Positions 34,915-43,270 of a DNA stretch of 64,000 nucleotides are shown here, in pieces. Position 1 is the first letter of the stretch; each line of letters starts with the position of its first letter. Both the position numbers and the translations under genes were made by a program. The stretch covers positions 1-64,000 of the forward strand of contig JANNES010000018.1 in assembly GCA_031378845.1 (NCBI GenBank), given 5' to 3'. Source of the DNA: JAJNPS01 sp031378845 (lineage in GTDB: Bacteria; Pseudomonadota; Alphaproteobacteria; Rhodobacterales; Rhodobacteraceae). The notes under the pieces were generated by a model. It was given only the letters and a program-made list of their open reading frames with translations, made no database searches and was not told where the DNA came from.

Positions 34915-35069
34915 TTTGGGGTGGGGTACCGCAGAGTGGAATGCCCTGATGACGGCTTTTAGCCTTGACTGTCGTCTATGAAACTTGACCTTGCGAGGCA
35001 CCTCCTGATGTGGAACCTTTTTTCAAAGGTGGTCGCCGGCGTTGGCCTGCAAACAAAGGAGCGACTGTA

Positions 35070-35552
35070 ATGACGCAAAATGAGGGAGGATGCTTGTGCG
35101 GCGGCATTAGATACGCAGCTCTTGCGATGCCAAGCCGAGTAACTGTTTGTCATTGTCGCTTCTGCCAAAAGGCAACAGGATCAGCCTATATGGTCGAACC
35201 GATTTTTGATGCGGACAAGTTCGTCGTGCTGGCCGGTTCGCCCAGAGTTTTCGATCAGATATCTTCTGGTTCCGGAAAGGTCGTCCACGTCCATTTTTGC
35301 CCCGACTGCGGCACGAAGCTCTGGCTCAGTTTTGAGCGGTTTCCGGATGCTGTTGGCGTCTATGCCGGCACATTCGATGATCCGTGCTGGTTTCCCATGG
35401 ATCCGGCGACATCGAAGCACATCTTTCTTGGTGTCGCACGCGCGGGCACCATTGTTCCCTCTGGCATACCAACTTTTCTCGAGCACGCCATGACAAGTGA
35501 CGGCACTCCGCAGACGGCGACCGTCTTTGATGCCTTTTACCAGATCAGGTAG
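35070..35552 (+). CDS. GFA/CENP-V domain protein (zinc-binding)
   Basis: A 160-residue protein of the glutathione-dependent formaldehyde-activating fold. Zinc ligands are in GCLCGGIRY, CHCRFCQKATGSAY and HFCPDCGTKLW. ATG 35070 follows AAGGAG by about 8 bases and gives the standard family start MTQNEGGCLCG; the upstream in-frame ATG at 35010 is less likely. The substrate is unknown. The neighbouring genes concern polyamines, and nothing links it directly to them. Confidence 0.85.
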   Translation: MTQNEGGCLCGGIRYAALAMPSRVTVCHCRFCQKATGSAYMVEPIFDADKFVVLAGSPRVFDQISSGSGKVVHVHFCPDCGTKLWLSFERFPDAVGVYAGTFDDPCWFPMDPATSKHIFLGVARAGTIVPSGIPTFLEHAMTSDGTPQTATVFDAFYQIR

Positions 35553-35598
35553 CCGCCAGGTTCAGATGGCGGCCTTCTCTGCAAAATGGGCTTTCTGG

Positions 35599-36489
35599 CT
35601 ATTGAGTCTTCAGGTCCGCCACCGTCACCCCATCAAGCGTCCTTACCGCCCCGTACATCTCTGGCCGCCGGTCGCGGAATATGCCCCACGCGCGGCGGTA
35701 TTCCTGCACTTCGTCCAGATCGAAACTGGCGGTCAGATAGGTTTCGTCGGTGCGTGTCGCCTCGGCTACCTTGGCCCCCAGATGGTCGGCAATGAACGAC
35801 GAGCCATAGAAATCGCCGCGCATCTGGCCGGACACTTCGGTGCCAACCCGGTTTGACGCCACAAGCGGCACCAGATTGGCCGCCGCATGGCCCTGCATGG
35901 TGCGCTGCCAATGGCCCATGCTGTCAATCGAGTCATTCTGCGGCTCGGAGCCGATGGCGGTGGGAAACAGCAGCACCTCGGCCCCTTGCAGCGCCAGAGA
36001 CCGGGCGGTTTCGGGAAACCACTGGTCCCAGCAGATGCCACAACCGATCCGCCCATGTTTGGTATCAATCGCGCGAAAGCCTGTTTCGCCGGGGCTGAAG
36101 TAAAACTTTTCCTCGTATCCCGGTGCCTGCGGGATATGGGTCTTGCGGTAGTTCCACAGGAGCGCCCCGTCGGCGTCGATGATGGCGAGGGAATTGTAAT
36201 AGGCCTGTCCTGCCCGTTCGAAATACGAGATCGGCAGCACCACGCCCAATGCGCGGGCCAGCCCGTGAAAATGCGCCACGGCCTTGTCTTGGTCAATCGT
36301 CCGGGCGAGGTCGAAATGCTGAAACTTCTGTTCCAGACAGAAATACGGGGTCTGGAACAATTCTTGCAGCAAGATCACTTGTGCCCCATCCTCGGCGGCA
36401 AGGCGCACCAGATCTTCGGCTTTCTGGATATTGTCATCGACGTCCCAGCTGCACGCCATCTGGGTTGCGGCCACCGTCAGTTTACGCAT
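35599..36489 (-). CDS. aguB: N-carbamoylputrescine amidase
   Basis: A 296-residue nitrilase-superfamily amidase. The catalytic triad is visible: Glu in VILLQELFQTPYF, Lys in WNYRKTHIPQAPGY and Cys in GIGICWDQWFPE-like context (IGCGICWDQWFPE). The segment KFYFSPGETGF is typical of AguB. It hydrolyses N-carbamoylputrescine to putrescine, CO2 and ammonia, the step after agmatine deiminase. ATG 36489 is chosen as the family start (MRKLTVAATQM). Its 5' end overlaps the aminotransferase 3' end by 13 nt, so the two form one operon. Confidence 0.9.
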   Translation of the reverse strand: MRKLTVAATQMACSWDVDDNIQKAEDLVRLAAEDGAQVILLQELFQTPYFCLEQKFQHFDLARTIDQDKAVAHFHGLARALGVVLPISYFERAGQAYYNSLAIIDADGALLWNYRKTHIPQAPGYEEKFYFSPGETGFRAIDTKHGRIGCGICWDQWFPETARSLALQGAEVLLFPTAIGSEPQNDSIDSMGHWQRTMQGHAAANLVPLVASNRVGTEVSGQMRGDFYGSSFIADHLGAKVAEATRTDETYLTASFDLDEVQEYRRAWGIFRDRRPEMYGAVRTLDGVTVADLKTQ

Positions 36490-37862
36490 GATGTGCCCGC
36501 CATATAGTCCTGCGTAGCCCCCATGATCGCGCCAACGATCATGTCGCATTGCGCGGTATCAATCACCAAGGGAGGTGAGACGATGATCCGGCTACCCACA
36601 GGCCGCACGATGACGCCACGATCGACGCAGCCTTTGAATATCTGCTCGGACGCGCCCCCGAGTGGCGCTTTGGTCGCCTTGTCCGCCACCAGATCGACCC
36701 CCAGCATCAACCCCATCCCGCGCACGTCGCCGACGATATCAAGGTCCAGCAAGGCTTTGGCCGCCTGTTGCAGATACGCGCCCACACGGGCCGCATTGGC
36801 CAACAGCCTCTCACGCTCCATGATCTCGATATTCTTCAGCGCCGCCGCACAGGCGACCGGGTGGCCGGAATAGGTCAGCCCCATCGAAAACACCCCGCCC
36901 TCGCATTGCGGGCGGCTGATGACATCGTAGATCTGATCCGACAAGAGGGTGGCCCCCAGCGGGATATAGCCCGAGGTGATGCCCTTGGCGGCCACGATCA
37001 TATCGGGCTGATAGTCGAACAGATCGGCCGAGGCGAACCATGCCCCCAGACGGCCAAAGGCCGTGACGACCTCATCCGCGATATACAGCAGACCATATTC
37101 ATCACAAACCGCGCGCATCCGTTTGTGGTATCCTTGCGGGGCCACCAACACGCCGCCCGCGCCCATGATCGGCTCGGCGATAAAAGCGGCTACAGACGCA
37201 GGCCCCAATTGCAGGATGCGGTTTTCGAACTCGGCCACCAGAAAATCGCAAAACGCCGCCTCGGCCATGGCATCAGGCCGCGCGTACATATCCGCGGCAG
37301 AAACGTGGTGGATGAAATCCTCGCCCACCTGCGCGAACCCATATTTGGTGCCGTGAATGCCGGTCAGGGCGGCAGCCATCGCGGTGCCCCCGTGGTAGCC
37401 GTTGATCCGGGCAATGATCTTGTACTTGGCCGGGCTCCCTCGCATCGCATGGTAGTATTGTGCGATCCGCACCGCGGCCTCGTTCGCGGTAGAGCCACCG
37501 CAGGTGTAATATACATGGTTCAAGGGGCCGGGGGCCAGTTCGGCCAGCTTGGCCCCCAGTTCGGCGGCGGGGATGTTCGACGATGCGCCAAACGGGTTGT
37601 AATACTGCATATCGGTGATCTGCCGGGCGACCGCATCCGCCATTTCCACCCGGCCATGGCCGATATTCACGCACCACAGCCCGGCGATGCCGTCCAGCAA
37701 ACGCCGCCCATTGGTATCGGTGACATACATCCCCTCGGCCCTGGCGATGATCTGGCTGCCGCTGGCCGCAAAGCTGCTGAAATCGGTGTAGGGATGCAGC
37801 ACATGGGCGCGGTCCATGTCCCACGGGGTGCGGGCGTTGGGCAGGGTTGGCATCAGGGTCAT
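36477..37862 (-). CDS. Class III aminotransferase, putrescine/spermidine-pyruvate type (SpuC-like)
   Basis: A 461-residue PLP enzyme. Motifs: LHPYTDFSSF and DGIAGLWCVNIGHGR at the N-terminus, YTCGGSTANEAAVRIAQYYH, NGYHGGT, the PLP-contacting IADEVVTAFGRLG and the Schiff-base Lys in MIVAAKGITSGYIPLGA. The N-terminus and gene context fit the putrescine/omega-amino acid-pyruvate group, which removes the amino group of putrescine to give 4-aminobutanal. ATG 37862 fits the family; longer open sequence upstream is antisense. It is co-transcribed with aguB and divergent from the amidinotransferase-fold gene. Confidence 0.87.
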   Translation of the reverse strand: MTLMPTLPNARTPWDMDRAHVLHPYTDFSSFAASGSQIIARAEGMYVTDTNGRRLLDGIAGLWCVNIGHGRVEMADAVARQITDMQYYNPFGASSNIPAAELGAKLAELAPGPLNHVYYTCGGSTANEAAVRIAQYYHAMRGSPAKYKIIARINGYHGGTAMAAALTGIHGTKYGFAQVGEDFIHHVSAADMYARPDAMAEAAFCDFLVAEFENRILQLGPASVAAFIAEPIMGAGGVLVAPQGYHKRMRAVCDEYGLLYIADEVVTAFGRLGAWFASADLFDYQPDMIVAAKGITSGYIPLGATLLSDQIYDVISRPQCEGGVFSMGLTYSGHPVACAAALKNIEIMERERLLANAARVGAYLQQAAKALLDLDIVGDVRGMGLMLGVDLVADKATKAPLGGASEQIFKGCVDRGVIVRPVGSRIIVSPPLVIDTAQCDMIVGAIMGATQDYMAGTSCVN

Positions 37863-37997
37863 CGCTTGCCTCAGACGTTTGGATGGCAGGATCATGCGCG
37901 GTTTGCGGCCCGCCCGATAAGTCACCCTGAGGGGGTATTGTGCGACGGGTCCAAACCGGGCTTGATTGGGCCAATTCCCTTGCCAAAGGATGCACCC

Positions 37998-39005
37998 ATG
38001 CCCAGTGATGCCGACCCCGGCTGGATCTATAACCAGACCGTCAAGATGTTCGCCACGCCCGGCGATCCGTCGTTTGAGGACGCGGGCGAGTTGACCGCGC
38101 ATTGGGGCAGGGTCTGGGGGGTGAACAACGATGTCGGGCGGATCAGGTCGGTGCTGGTGCATCGCCCTGGGGCCGAGATGAATGTGGTCGATCCCACCAA
38201 GCGGATCGACAGCATCGGATCGTTCGGCGATCTCGAACAGGGTTGGTATTTCCAAAGCGACCATGTGCCGCCCGTGGCCAGCATGCAGGCGCAGCATGAT
38301 GCGATGGTGGCAGCTTTGGTCGCCGCCGGGGTCGAGGTGCATCATGTCGAGGGTGTGGACAACGGGCGGCTCAAATCCTGCTACACCCGCGATCCGCTGA
38401 TCATGGTGGGTGGCGGGGCAATCATCTGCCGGATGGGCACGCGGGTGCGGCGCGGCGAAGAGCTGGCGATTACCCGTACGCTGGCGCGGCTGGGGATTCC
38501 AATCCTGCGCACGCTGTCTGGGACGGCGGTGATGGAGGGTGGCAGTTTTGCCTGGATCAACCCCAAGACCGCCGTCATCGGTTGCGGCATCCGGGTGAAC
38601 CGCGAAGGCGCGCGCCAGATTGGCGAGGTCTTGGCAAGCCAAGGGGTTGAGCTGATCGTGATTGATCTGGTCGGTTACGACATCCACATCGACGGGTCTT
38701 TCCTGATGATCGACCGCGACGTCGCGCTGATTGACCCGACCGGGCTACCCTATTCTTTTATCGAACGGTTGCGGACACTGGGCATACGCACGATTGAAAT
38801 CACCCCGTCCGATGACAAATGGATTGTCAATTCGCTGGCCATTTCCCCCGGGGACCTTTTGATGCCCCCCGGCGCAGGCAACCAGACATGCGATGCATTG
38901 GGGGCGATGGGCATTCGGTGGTCGGTGCTGGACTATAGCGATATGCAACTGAACGGCGGTGGCATCCATTGTTCCACCACGCCCCTGATCCGGGATCCGG
39001 TTTGA
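37998..39005 (+). CDS. Amidinotransferase-fold hydrolase (dimethylargininase/arginine deiminase-like)
   Basis: A 335-residue guanidino-modifying enzyme. Motifs: VLVHRPGAEM, CYTRDPLIMVGGGAII (substrate Asp), VMEGGSFAWIN, the catalytic His/Asp in GYDIHIDGSFLMID and the nucleophilic Cys in LNGGGIHCSTTPLIRD. Possible activities are hydrolysis of dimethylarginine, arginine or another guanidino acid, or amidino transfer. Start chosen at ATG 37998 (AAAGGA about 10 bases upstream). It is the third guanidino-fold enzyme in 7 kb and is divergent from the putrescine aminotransferase, so it probably feeds the same pathway with a different substrate. Confidence 0.85.
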   Translation: MPSDADPGWIYNQTVKMFATPGDPSFEDAGELTAHWGRVWGVNNDVGRIRSVLVHRPGAEMNVVDPTKRIDSIGSFGDLEQGWYFQSDHVPPVASMQAQHDAMVAALVAAGVEVHHVEGVDNGRLKSCYTRDPLIMVGGGAIICRMGTRVRRGEELAITRTLARLGIPILRTLSGTAVMEGGSFAWINPKTAVIGCGIRVNREGARQIGEVLASQGVELIVIDLVGYDIHIDGSFLMIDRDVALIDPTGLPYSFIERLRTLGIRTIEITPSDDKWIVNSLAISPGDLLMPPGAGNQTCDALGAMGIRWSVLDYSDMQLNGGGIHCSTTPLIRDPV

Positions 39006-39794
39006 TGTGGTCATGACACGCGGTCCAGATGGCCCTGTACGCTTGGTGTGTCGCGCCAAGGCACTGACGTTGTTGCACAACCCTGCGCGCCACGCGCCGC
39101 TACGGCAGGGCGTGGTGGACGCGCGGGACGCAGGACCACGCCCGCAGCCGGATCGCGGTAGGCGCCGGGCCGGATAACGATCCGGGGGGCCAGTTCCCGG
39201 CGATCGGATACGCCGTCGCACGGCATTGGTGCGGGTATCCGTGCGGACCCGGACCGACAGACCGCAGAGATCCAGACCCGTGGCGCCCTGATGAACCGCG
39301 CCCACACCAACGACAGCGCAGGGATTGCCTGCTTTGTCTGAAACCAGCGGGGGAAACGCGCAGTCACGCGTCACCCGGCCGTAAAGCTACGGCGAGATCT
39401 GGGCTGCTTGATGCCGCATTGTTAATGCAACGGCGCATCACAATCTTGTTGCCAAGCCCGAGAACGTCGAGGTTTTGACCGAAGCAAAGCCTAAACTGCG
39501 GCAGAATACCTTGCCGCTCTTGGTTTGGGGGAGTCTTGCGAAAGCAAGTCATCGCCGGTTTGTCCAGACCACTGAGCGACCGATGAGACCCACCCCCCTT
39601 TACCCGGCAAACTCGGCAGACGGCATTGTCAGGGAACGATGCGCGACAGACTATTGGCGGCGCGGTTGTTCGGTTTTCCTGCGCGATTTCACGGCGCCTG
39701 CCTTGGAAAACCACCGTTTGCGGCCTCGGAGACGACCGACTGGTCACAAGGCCGGGCACGACGCGGTTCTCGTGATCGTGCCGGCATGCGGGGC
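39006..39794. other. Long stretch without a supported gene
   Basis: Open frames of 90 to 210 codons exist on both strands, but they overlap each other, lack clear ribosome binding sites and show no family motif. The composition (many arginine and proline codons in every frame) is what GC-rich non-coding or decayed sequence gives. It separates the polyamine island from the cupin/Tm-1 operon and may be a joint of two acquired segments. Confidence 0.5.
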
Positions 39795-40202
39795 TTAGGC
39801 TTTTGGCGGCAACAGCTGGAAATCAGGAAGATCGCGCAGCGCCAGTTCGGGCCCGGCAGGCGAATAGACCACAAACAGCGCCATCGGTTGGCTGCCGCTG
39901 TTCAAGGTCGCGTGATAGCGGCTTTCGGGCACATAGATCGTGCAACCCGGACCAACCTCGCGGGTGATGGGCGTGCCATCGTCGTCCTCGACCATCTGCG
40001 TGCCATGGCCCGACATCACCAGAATGATCTCTTCGGCCCCAGGATGGTTGTGGCGCGAATGGCCGCCCCCCGGCGCGACCGTGACGATGCCGCCGGAAAA
40101 CCGCTCGGCGCCGTTGACTTCGGGGCCGACGGTCAGGGCCAGCTGGCCCCAGCCGAACCCGAAGGCGGAGACCTGATCGGGGTGGACGAAATAGCGGCTC
40201 AT
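39795..40202 (-). CDS. Cupin-domain protein
   Basis: A 135-residue single-domain cupin. Cupin motif 1 is in GGHSRHNHPGAEEIILVMSG (metal-binding His/His/Glu), and motif 2 in VPESRYHATLNSG. ATG 40202 overlaps the stop of the upstream TIM-barrel gene by 4 nt, so it is the last gene of a three-gene operon. Function unknown; small cupins of this type are often isomerases or sugar/acid-binding accessory proteins. Confidence 0.85.
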   Translation of the reverse strand: MSRYFVHPDQVSAFGFGWGQLALTVGPEVNGAERFSGGIVTVAPGGGHSRHNHPGAEEIILVMSGHGTQMVEDDDGTPITREVGPGCTIYVPESRYHATLNSGSQPMALFVVYSPAGPELALRDLPDFQLLPPKA

Positions 40203-41035
40203 GGCTTTACTTTCATGGATTTGAAGGCGCGGGTCTGGGCGGCGATGGCGGTTTCGACCGGCAAACGCTCCATCGAGGAGGCGCCGTAAAAACCGTGGCA
40301 TGTTGCGGCGTGGCGCAAGATAAAGGCGGCGTCGTCAGGCATCGCAATCGGGCCGCCGTGGCACAGGATGAGGATGTCGTCGCGCACCGCACGGGCGGCG
40401 GCGGCAATGGCGTCGATCTCGGCGACACAATCGTCAAGGCTTTGCGACGAGGTGGCCCCGATCGCGCCGCCGGTGGTCACACCCATATGGGCGACGATGA
40501 TATCAGCCCCGGCACGCGCCATCGCCGTGGCCTCGTCGGGGGTGAACACATAGGGCGTGGTCAATAGGTCAAGGGCGTGCGCCTTCGCGATCATGTCTAC
40601 CTCCAGCCCGTAGCCCATCCCGGTTTCCTCGAACGAGCGGCGCATGCGACCATCAAAGAGGCCGATGGTGGGGAAGTTCTGCACCCCCGAAAAGCCCATT
40701 GCTTTCAGGTCGCGCAGGAAGAGTTCCATCAAGATGAAAGGGTCGGTGCCGTTGACCCCTGCCAGTACGGGCGTGTGTTTCACCACGGGCAGCACCTCGA
40801 CCGCCATCTCGCGGACGATCTCGTTGGCGTTGCCGTAAGCCAAGAGGCCCGAGGAAGACCCGCGCCCGGCCATGCGGTAGCGGCCTGAATTGTAGATGAT
40901 GATCAGATCGATGCCGCCAGCCTCTTCGGATTTGGCGGAAAGGCCGGTGCCAGCGCCGCCCCCGATGATGGGCAGGCCAGCGGCCACAAGCCGGTGCAGG
41001 CGGTCAAGGATATTGGCGCGGGGGATCGCGGGCAT
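40199..41035 (-). CDS. Phosphoenolpyruvate hydrolase-like TIM-barrel protein (Tm-1 C-domain homologue)
   Basis: A 278-residue barrel protein. Recognisable blocks: GLPIIGGGAGTGLSAKSEEA, GIDLIIIYNSGRYRMAGRGS, LPVVKHTPVLAGVNGTDPF, VQNFPTIGLFDG, IIVAHMGVTTGG and FYGASSMERLPVE. This family corresponds to the C-terminal half of the plant Tm-1 protein. ATG 41035 follows TGAGG; the frame continues upstream into the previous gene without a family match. It starts 7 bp after the UPF0261 gene. The reaction is not established. Confidence 0.85.
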   Translation of the reverse strand: MPAIPRANILDRLHRLVAAGLPIIGGGAGTGLSAKSEEAGGIDLIIIYNSGRYRMAGRGSSSGLLAYGNANEIVREMAVEVLPVVKHTPVLAGVNGTDPFILMELFLRDLKAMGFSGVQNFPTIGLFDGRMRRSFEETGMGYGLEVDMIAKAHALDLLTTPYVFTPDEATAMARAGADIIVAHMGVTTGGAIGATSSQSLDDCVAEIDAIAAAARAVRDDILILCHGGPIAMPDDAAFILRHAATCHGFYGASSMERLPVETAIAAQTRAFKSMKVKP

Positions 41036-41042
41036 TGGAACC

Positions 41043-42275
41043 TCAAAGACTGTGAAACGCTGTGACGCATGCGGCAGCAAAGGCGGGATGGTTGATGTGA
41101 TAGGGCAAACGGTGGATCTGCCGTTGCGGGGTTTGTTCAAGCGAGGCCAGCAATGCGCCGAAAAGGGCTTCACGCGCGGCCGGGTCGTGAAAGGCCGCAC
41201 CCGGTACATCCAGTGCCGAAATGCCGCCTTCGGGCAGCAGCAGGCACACCGGCCCCAGGCACAGGTTCAGCCGTTCGGCAATCCAGGTGCCGATGGCGTG
41301 ACATTCGGCGGGCGTGGTGCGCATCAGCGTCACTTGCGGATTGTGGTGATAGAAAAGCCGGTTCCGATACTGCGGTGGAACCGTGTCCGGCGCGCCGAAA
41401 TTCACCATATCCAGCGCGCCAACCGATCCGACCCACGGCAGACCGCTTCGCGCGACAGCACCGAAACGGTCCGCGGTGCACGGCAGAACCCCGCCAAGCA
41501 GATGATCGGCAACCTCGGTCGTGGTGATGTCGATAAAGCCGGTCAAGAGGCCGGAGTCGGCAAGCTTTTCCATGGTCTGCCCGCCCGTTCCGGTGGCATG
41601 GAACACCAGGCAATCGTGGTCGGGCAGCGCCGACACAATGGCGGTCACGCACGGCGTGGTGACACCGAACATCGTCAGGCCAAGCGCGGGCCTGGCGGCC
41701 GTTTTGGGTGCGGGACGGGTGACCATGCCAAGTATCGCCTGGGCGGCATTGTGCAAGATCACCCGGTTGACAGAGTTCAGCCCGGCAAGATCGGTCACGG
41801 CGGGCATCATGATCAGATCTGAAATGCCGACGTAGGGTGCCGTGTCGCCTGATGCCATGGTCGAGACCATGATCTTGGGAATGCCGTAGGGCAGGGCGCG
41901 CATGCCTGCCGTGATGATGGCCGTGCCACCGCCGCCGCCAATGCCGATCACGCCTGCGATATCCGGCAAGGTCGGCAAAAAACGGGCAAATGCTGTTGCC
42001 ATGGCTGCGACCGCCTGGCCACGATCTTGCAGGCCGAGGACGGCATCTGCGCCGTCCGGATGATGCCCCGCGACCTCGTGCGCCGTCACATCGCCGTCCC
42101 CTTCCGCAGCTTGGATTCCGACATTGACCAACAGCACGTCCGCCTGCCCGGCACGCAGGGTGTCGCACAGCCTAGCAAGCTCGCGCGCCTTGGTATCGGT
42201 CGTGCCTACCACATAGATGGTGCGCGCGGCATGCGGTCGTCGGTGGGAGCGAAGGGGTAATGTCATAGCATCCAT
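41043..42275 (-). CDS. Tm-1-like ATP-binding domain protein (UPF0261)
   Basis: A 410-residue protein. The N-terminus has TIYVVGTTDTKARELARLCD, then ADVLLVNVGIQ, the glycine-rich GVIGIGGGGGTAIITAGM, PKIMVSTMASGDTAPYVG, GLTMFGVTTPCV and the C-terminal PEGGISALDVPG. This is the domain that in plant Tm-1 binds ATP and viral replication protein; its bacterial role is unknown. ATG 42275 is preceded by AAAGGA. First gene of the operon with the TIM-barrel and cupin genes, and divergent from the TetR gene. Confidence 0.87.
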   Translation of the reverse strand: MDAMTLPLRSHRRPHAARTIYVVGTTDTKARELARLCDTLRAGQADVLLVNVGIQAAEGDGDVTAHEVAGHHPDGADAVLGLQDRGQAVAAMATAFARFLPTLPDIAGVIGIGGGGGTAIITAGMRALPYGIPKIMVSTMASGDTAPYVGISDLIMMPAVTDLAGLNSVNRVILHNAAQAILGMVTRPAPKTAARPALGLTMFGVTTPCVTAIVSALPDHDCLVFHATGTGGQTMEKLADSGLLTGFIDITTTEVADHLLGGVLPCTADRFGAVARSGLPWVGSVGALDMVNFGAPDTVPPQYRNRLFYHHNPQVTLMRTTPAECHAIGTWIAERLNLCLGPVCLLLPEGGISALDVPGAAFHDPAAREALFGALLASLEQTPQRQIHRLPYHINHPAFAAACVTAFHSL

Positions 42276-42337
42276 TGCATGTCCTTTCAGCACTATGATC
42301 CCGGCCCAGTCCGTTGACAAGAGATTTGAGATGCGAG

Positions 42338-42368
42338 TATCATTTTGATATGACCGTATCATTATCAC
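42338..42368. promoter_or_regulatory. Candidate TetR operator, two related words
   Basis: TATCATTTTGATA (42338-42350) is an inverted repeat with 5-bp arms, and GTATCATTATCAC (42356-42368) repeats the TATCATT word 19 bp further on. Both lie at the TetR gene start and upstream of the divergent UPF0261 operon, the usual place for an autoregulated TetR site. Confidence 0.5.
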
Positions 42369-43012
42369 ATGAAGAACCGGAGATGACCGGCCTTACCGGA
42401 GCCAGCGCCCGAACGCGCGACCTGATGGTGCGCACGGCAGTCGGCCTCATGCAGCACGGACAAACCCCGTCAGTCAGCGAAGCCGCAGAGGCGGCGGGCG
42501 TGTCGCGGGCAACGGCCTACCGCTATTTTGCGACCCAGTCCGCGCTGGTCGAGGCGGTGGTGGATCACGCGCTTGGCCCGATACTGCAATGGGACAGCGC
42601 CTCGACGGATGCCGGGGAAAGGGTGCAGGATCTTCTGGCATCGTCGAACCATCGGATCGTGGAATTCGAGGCGACGTTCAAGGCGGCACTTGGATTGTCC
42701 TTGCAGCAATGGGCCCAACAGCGATCGGGAACCCGCATGAGCGGCCCCCAGTTTCGACGTGGCCACCGGATCGCGCTCATTGAAAAGGCACTAGCGCCCC
42801 TGCACGACCAACTGAGCGATGCGGAGTTCAGCAGGTTGGCCAAATCGCTGTCGCTGATTTTTGGGCTCGAGGTTATTTTGGTGCTGAAGGACATCTGGAA
42901 GATTGATGTCGATGAAATGCACGATGTGGCGACCTGGACCGCCCGTGCTTTGGTCCGGGCCGCGTTGACAGAGGCGAAGGGGAATGCGCAAGGCCACCGC
43001 CCAACTGGCTAG
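42350..43012 (+). CDS. TetR-family transcriptional regulator
   Basis: A 220-residue regulator. The N-terminal helix-turn-helix is SVSEAAEAAGVSRATAYRYF after an initial helix (RTRDLMVRTAVGLMQHG), and the helical C-terminal effector domain has no recognisable ligand signature. ATG 42350 is the first start consistent with family length. It is divergent from the Tm-1-like operon, with the shared start region carrying operator-like repeats, so it probably represses that operon and itself. Confidence 0.85.
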   Translation: MTVSLSHEEPEMTGLTGASARTRDLMVRTAVGLMQHGQTPSVSEAAEAAGVSRATAYRYFATQSALVEAVVDHALGPILQWDSASTDAGERVQDLLASSNHRIVEFEATFKAALGLSLQQWAQQRSGTRMSGPQFRRGHRIALIEKALAPLHDQLSDAEFSRLAKSLSLIFGLEVILVLKDIWKIDVDEMHDVATWTARALVRAALTEAKGNAQGHRPTG

Positions 43013-43182
43013 ACCAGTGGAGCCAGAAACGATATGCCAAGATGCAACGCGGAAAAAACCCGGCGCCATGACGCACCAACAATTTAATATGTTGTATTCA
43101 TGCGATCTTATTCAAAATGTTGCGGCTGTTCAGCGCTGAATGTTCACGAGAGGGACCAAGTAAGACCTTGACGAACTTTGCA

Positions 43183-43197
43183 GTTTGGTAATACCAG
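43183..43197. promoter_or_regulatory. Candidate GntR operator upstream of the CUT1 transporter operon
   Basis: GTTTGGTAATACCAG occurs twice in the window, here and at 52828-52842, with the symmetric core TGGTnnnACCA that FCD-type GntR regulators commonly bind. A TTGACG -35-like box lies at 43168-43173, so a bound protein would overlap the promoter. The transporter gene starts 74 bp downstream. Confidence 0.7.
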
Positions 43198-43270
43198 TTG
43201 TAGGGTTCTGATCAGGTGAATGACCAAGAATTTCCTGGTTGACGGGCTTGCATGAATGGGAGGAACACAC

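Noticed and set aside
36768..37997. 410-codon extension upstream of the amidinotransferase-fold gene
   Set aside because: It runs opposite to the aminotransferase gene and shows only low-complexity GC-driven residues; ATG 37998 gives the normal family start.
37863..38687. Upstream extension of the aminotransferase frame
   Set aside because: It is antisense to the divergent gene at 37998; the family N-terminus begins at 37862.
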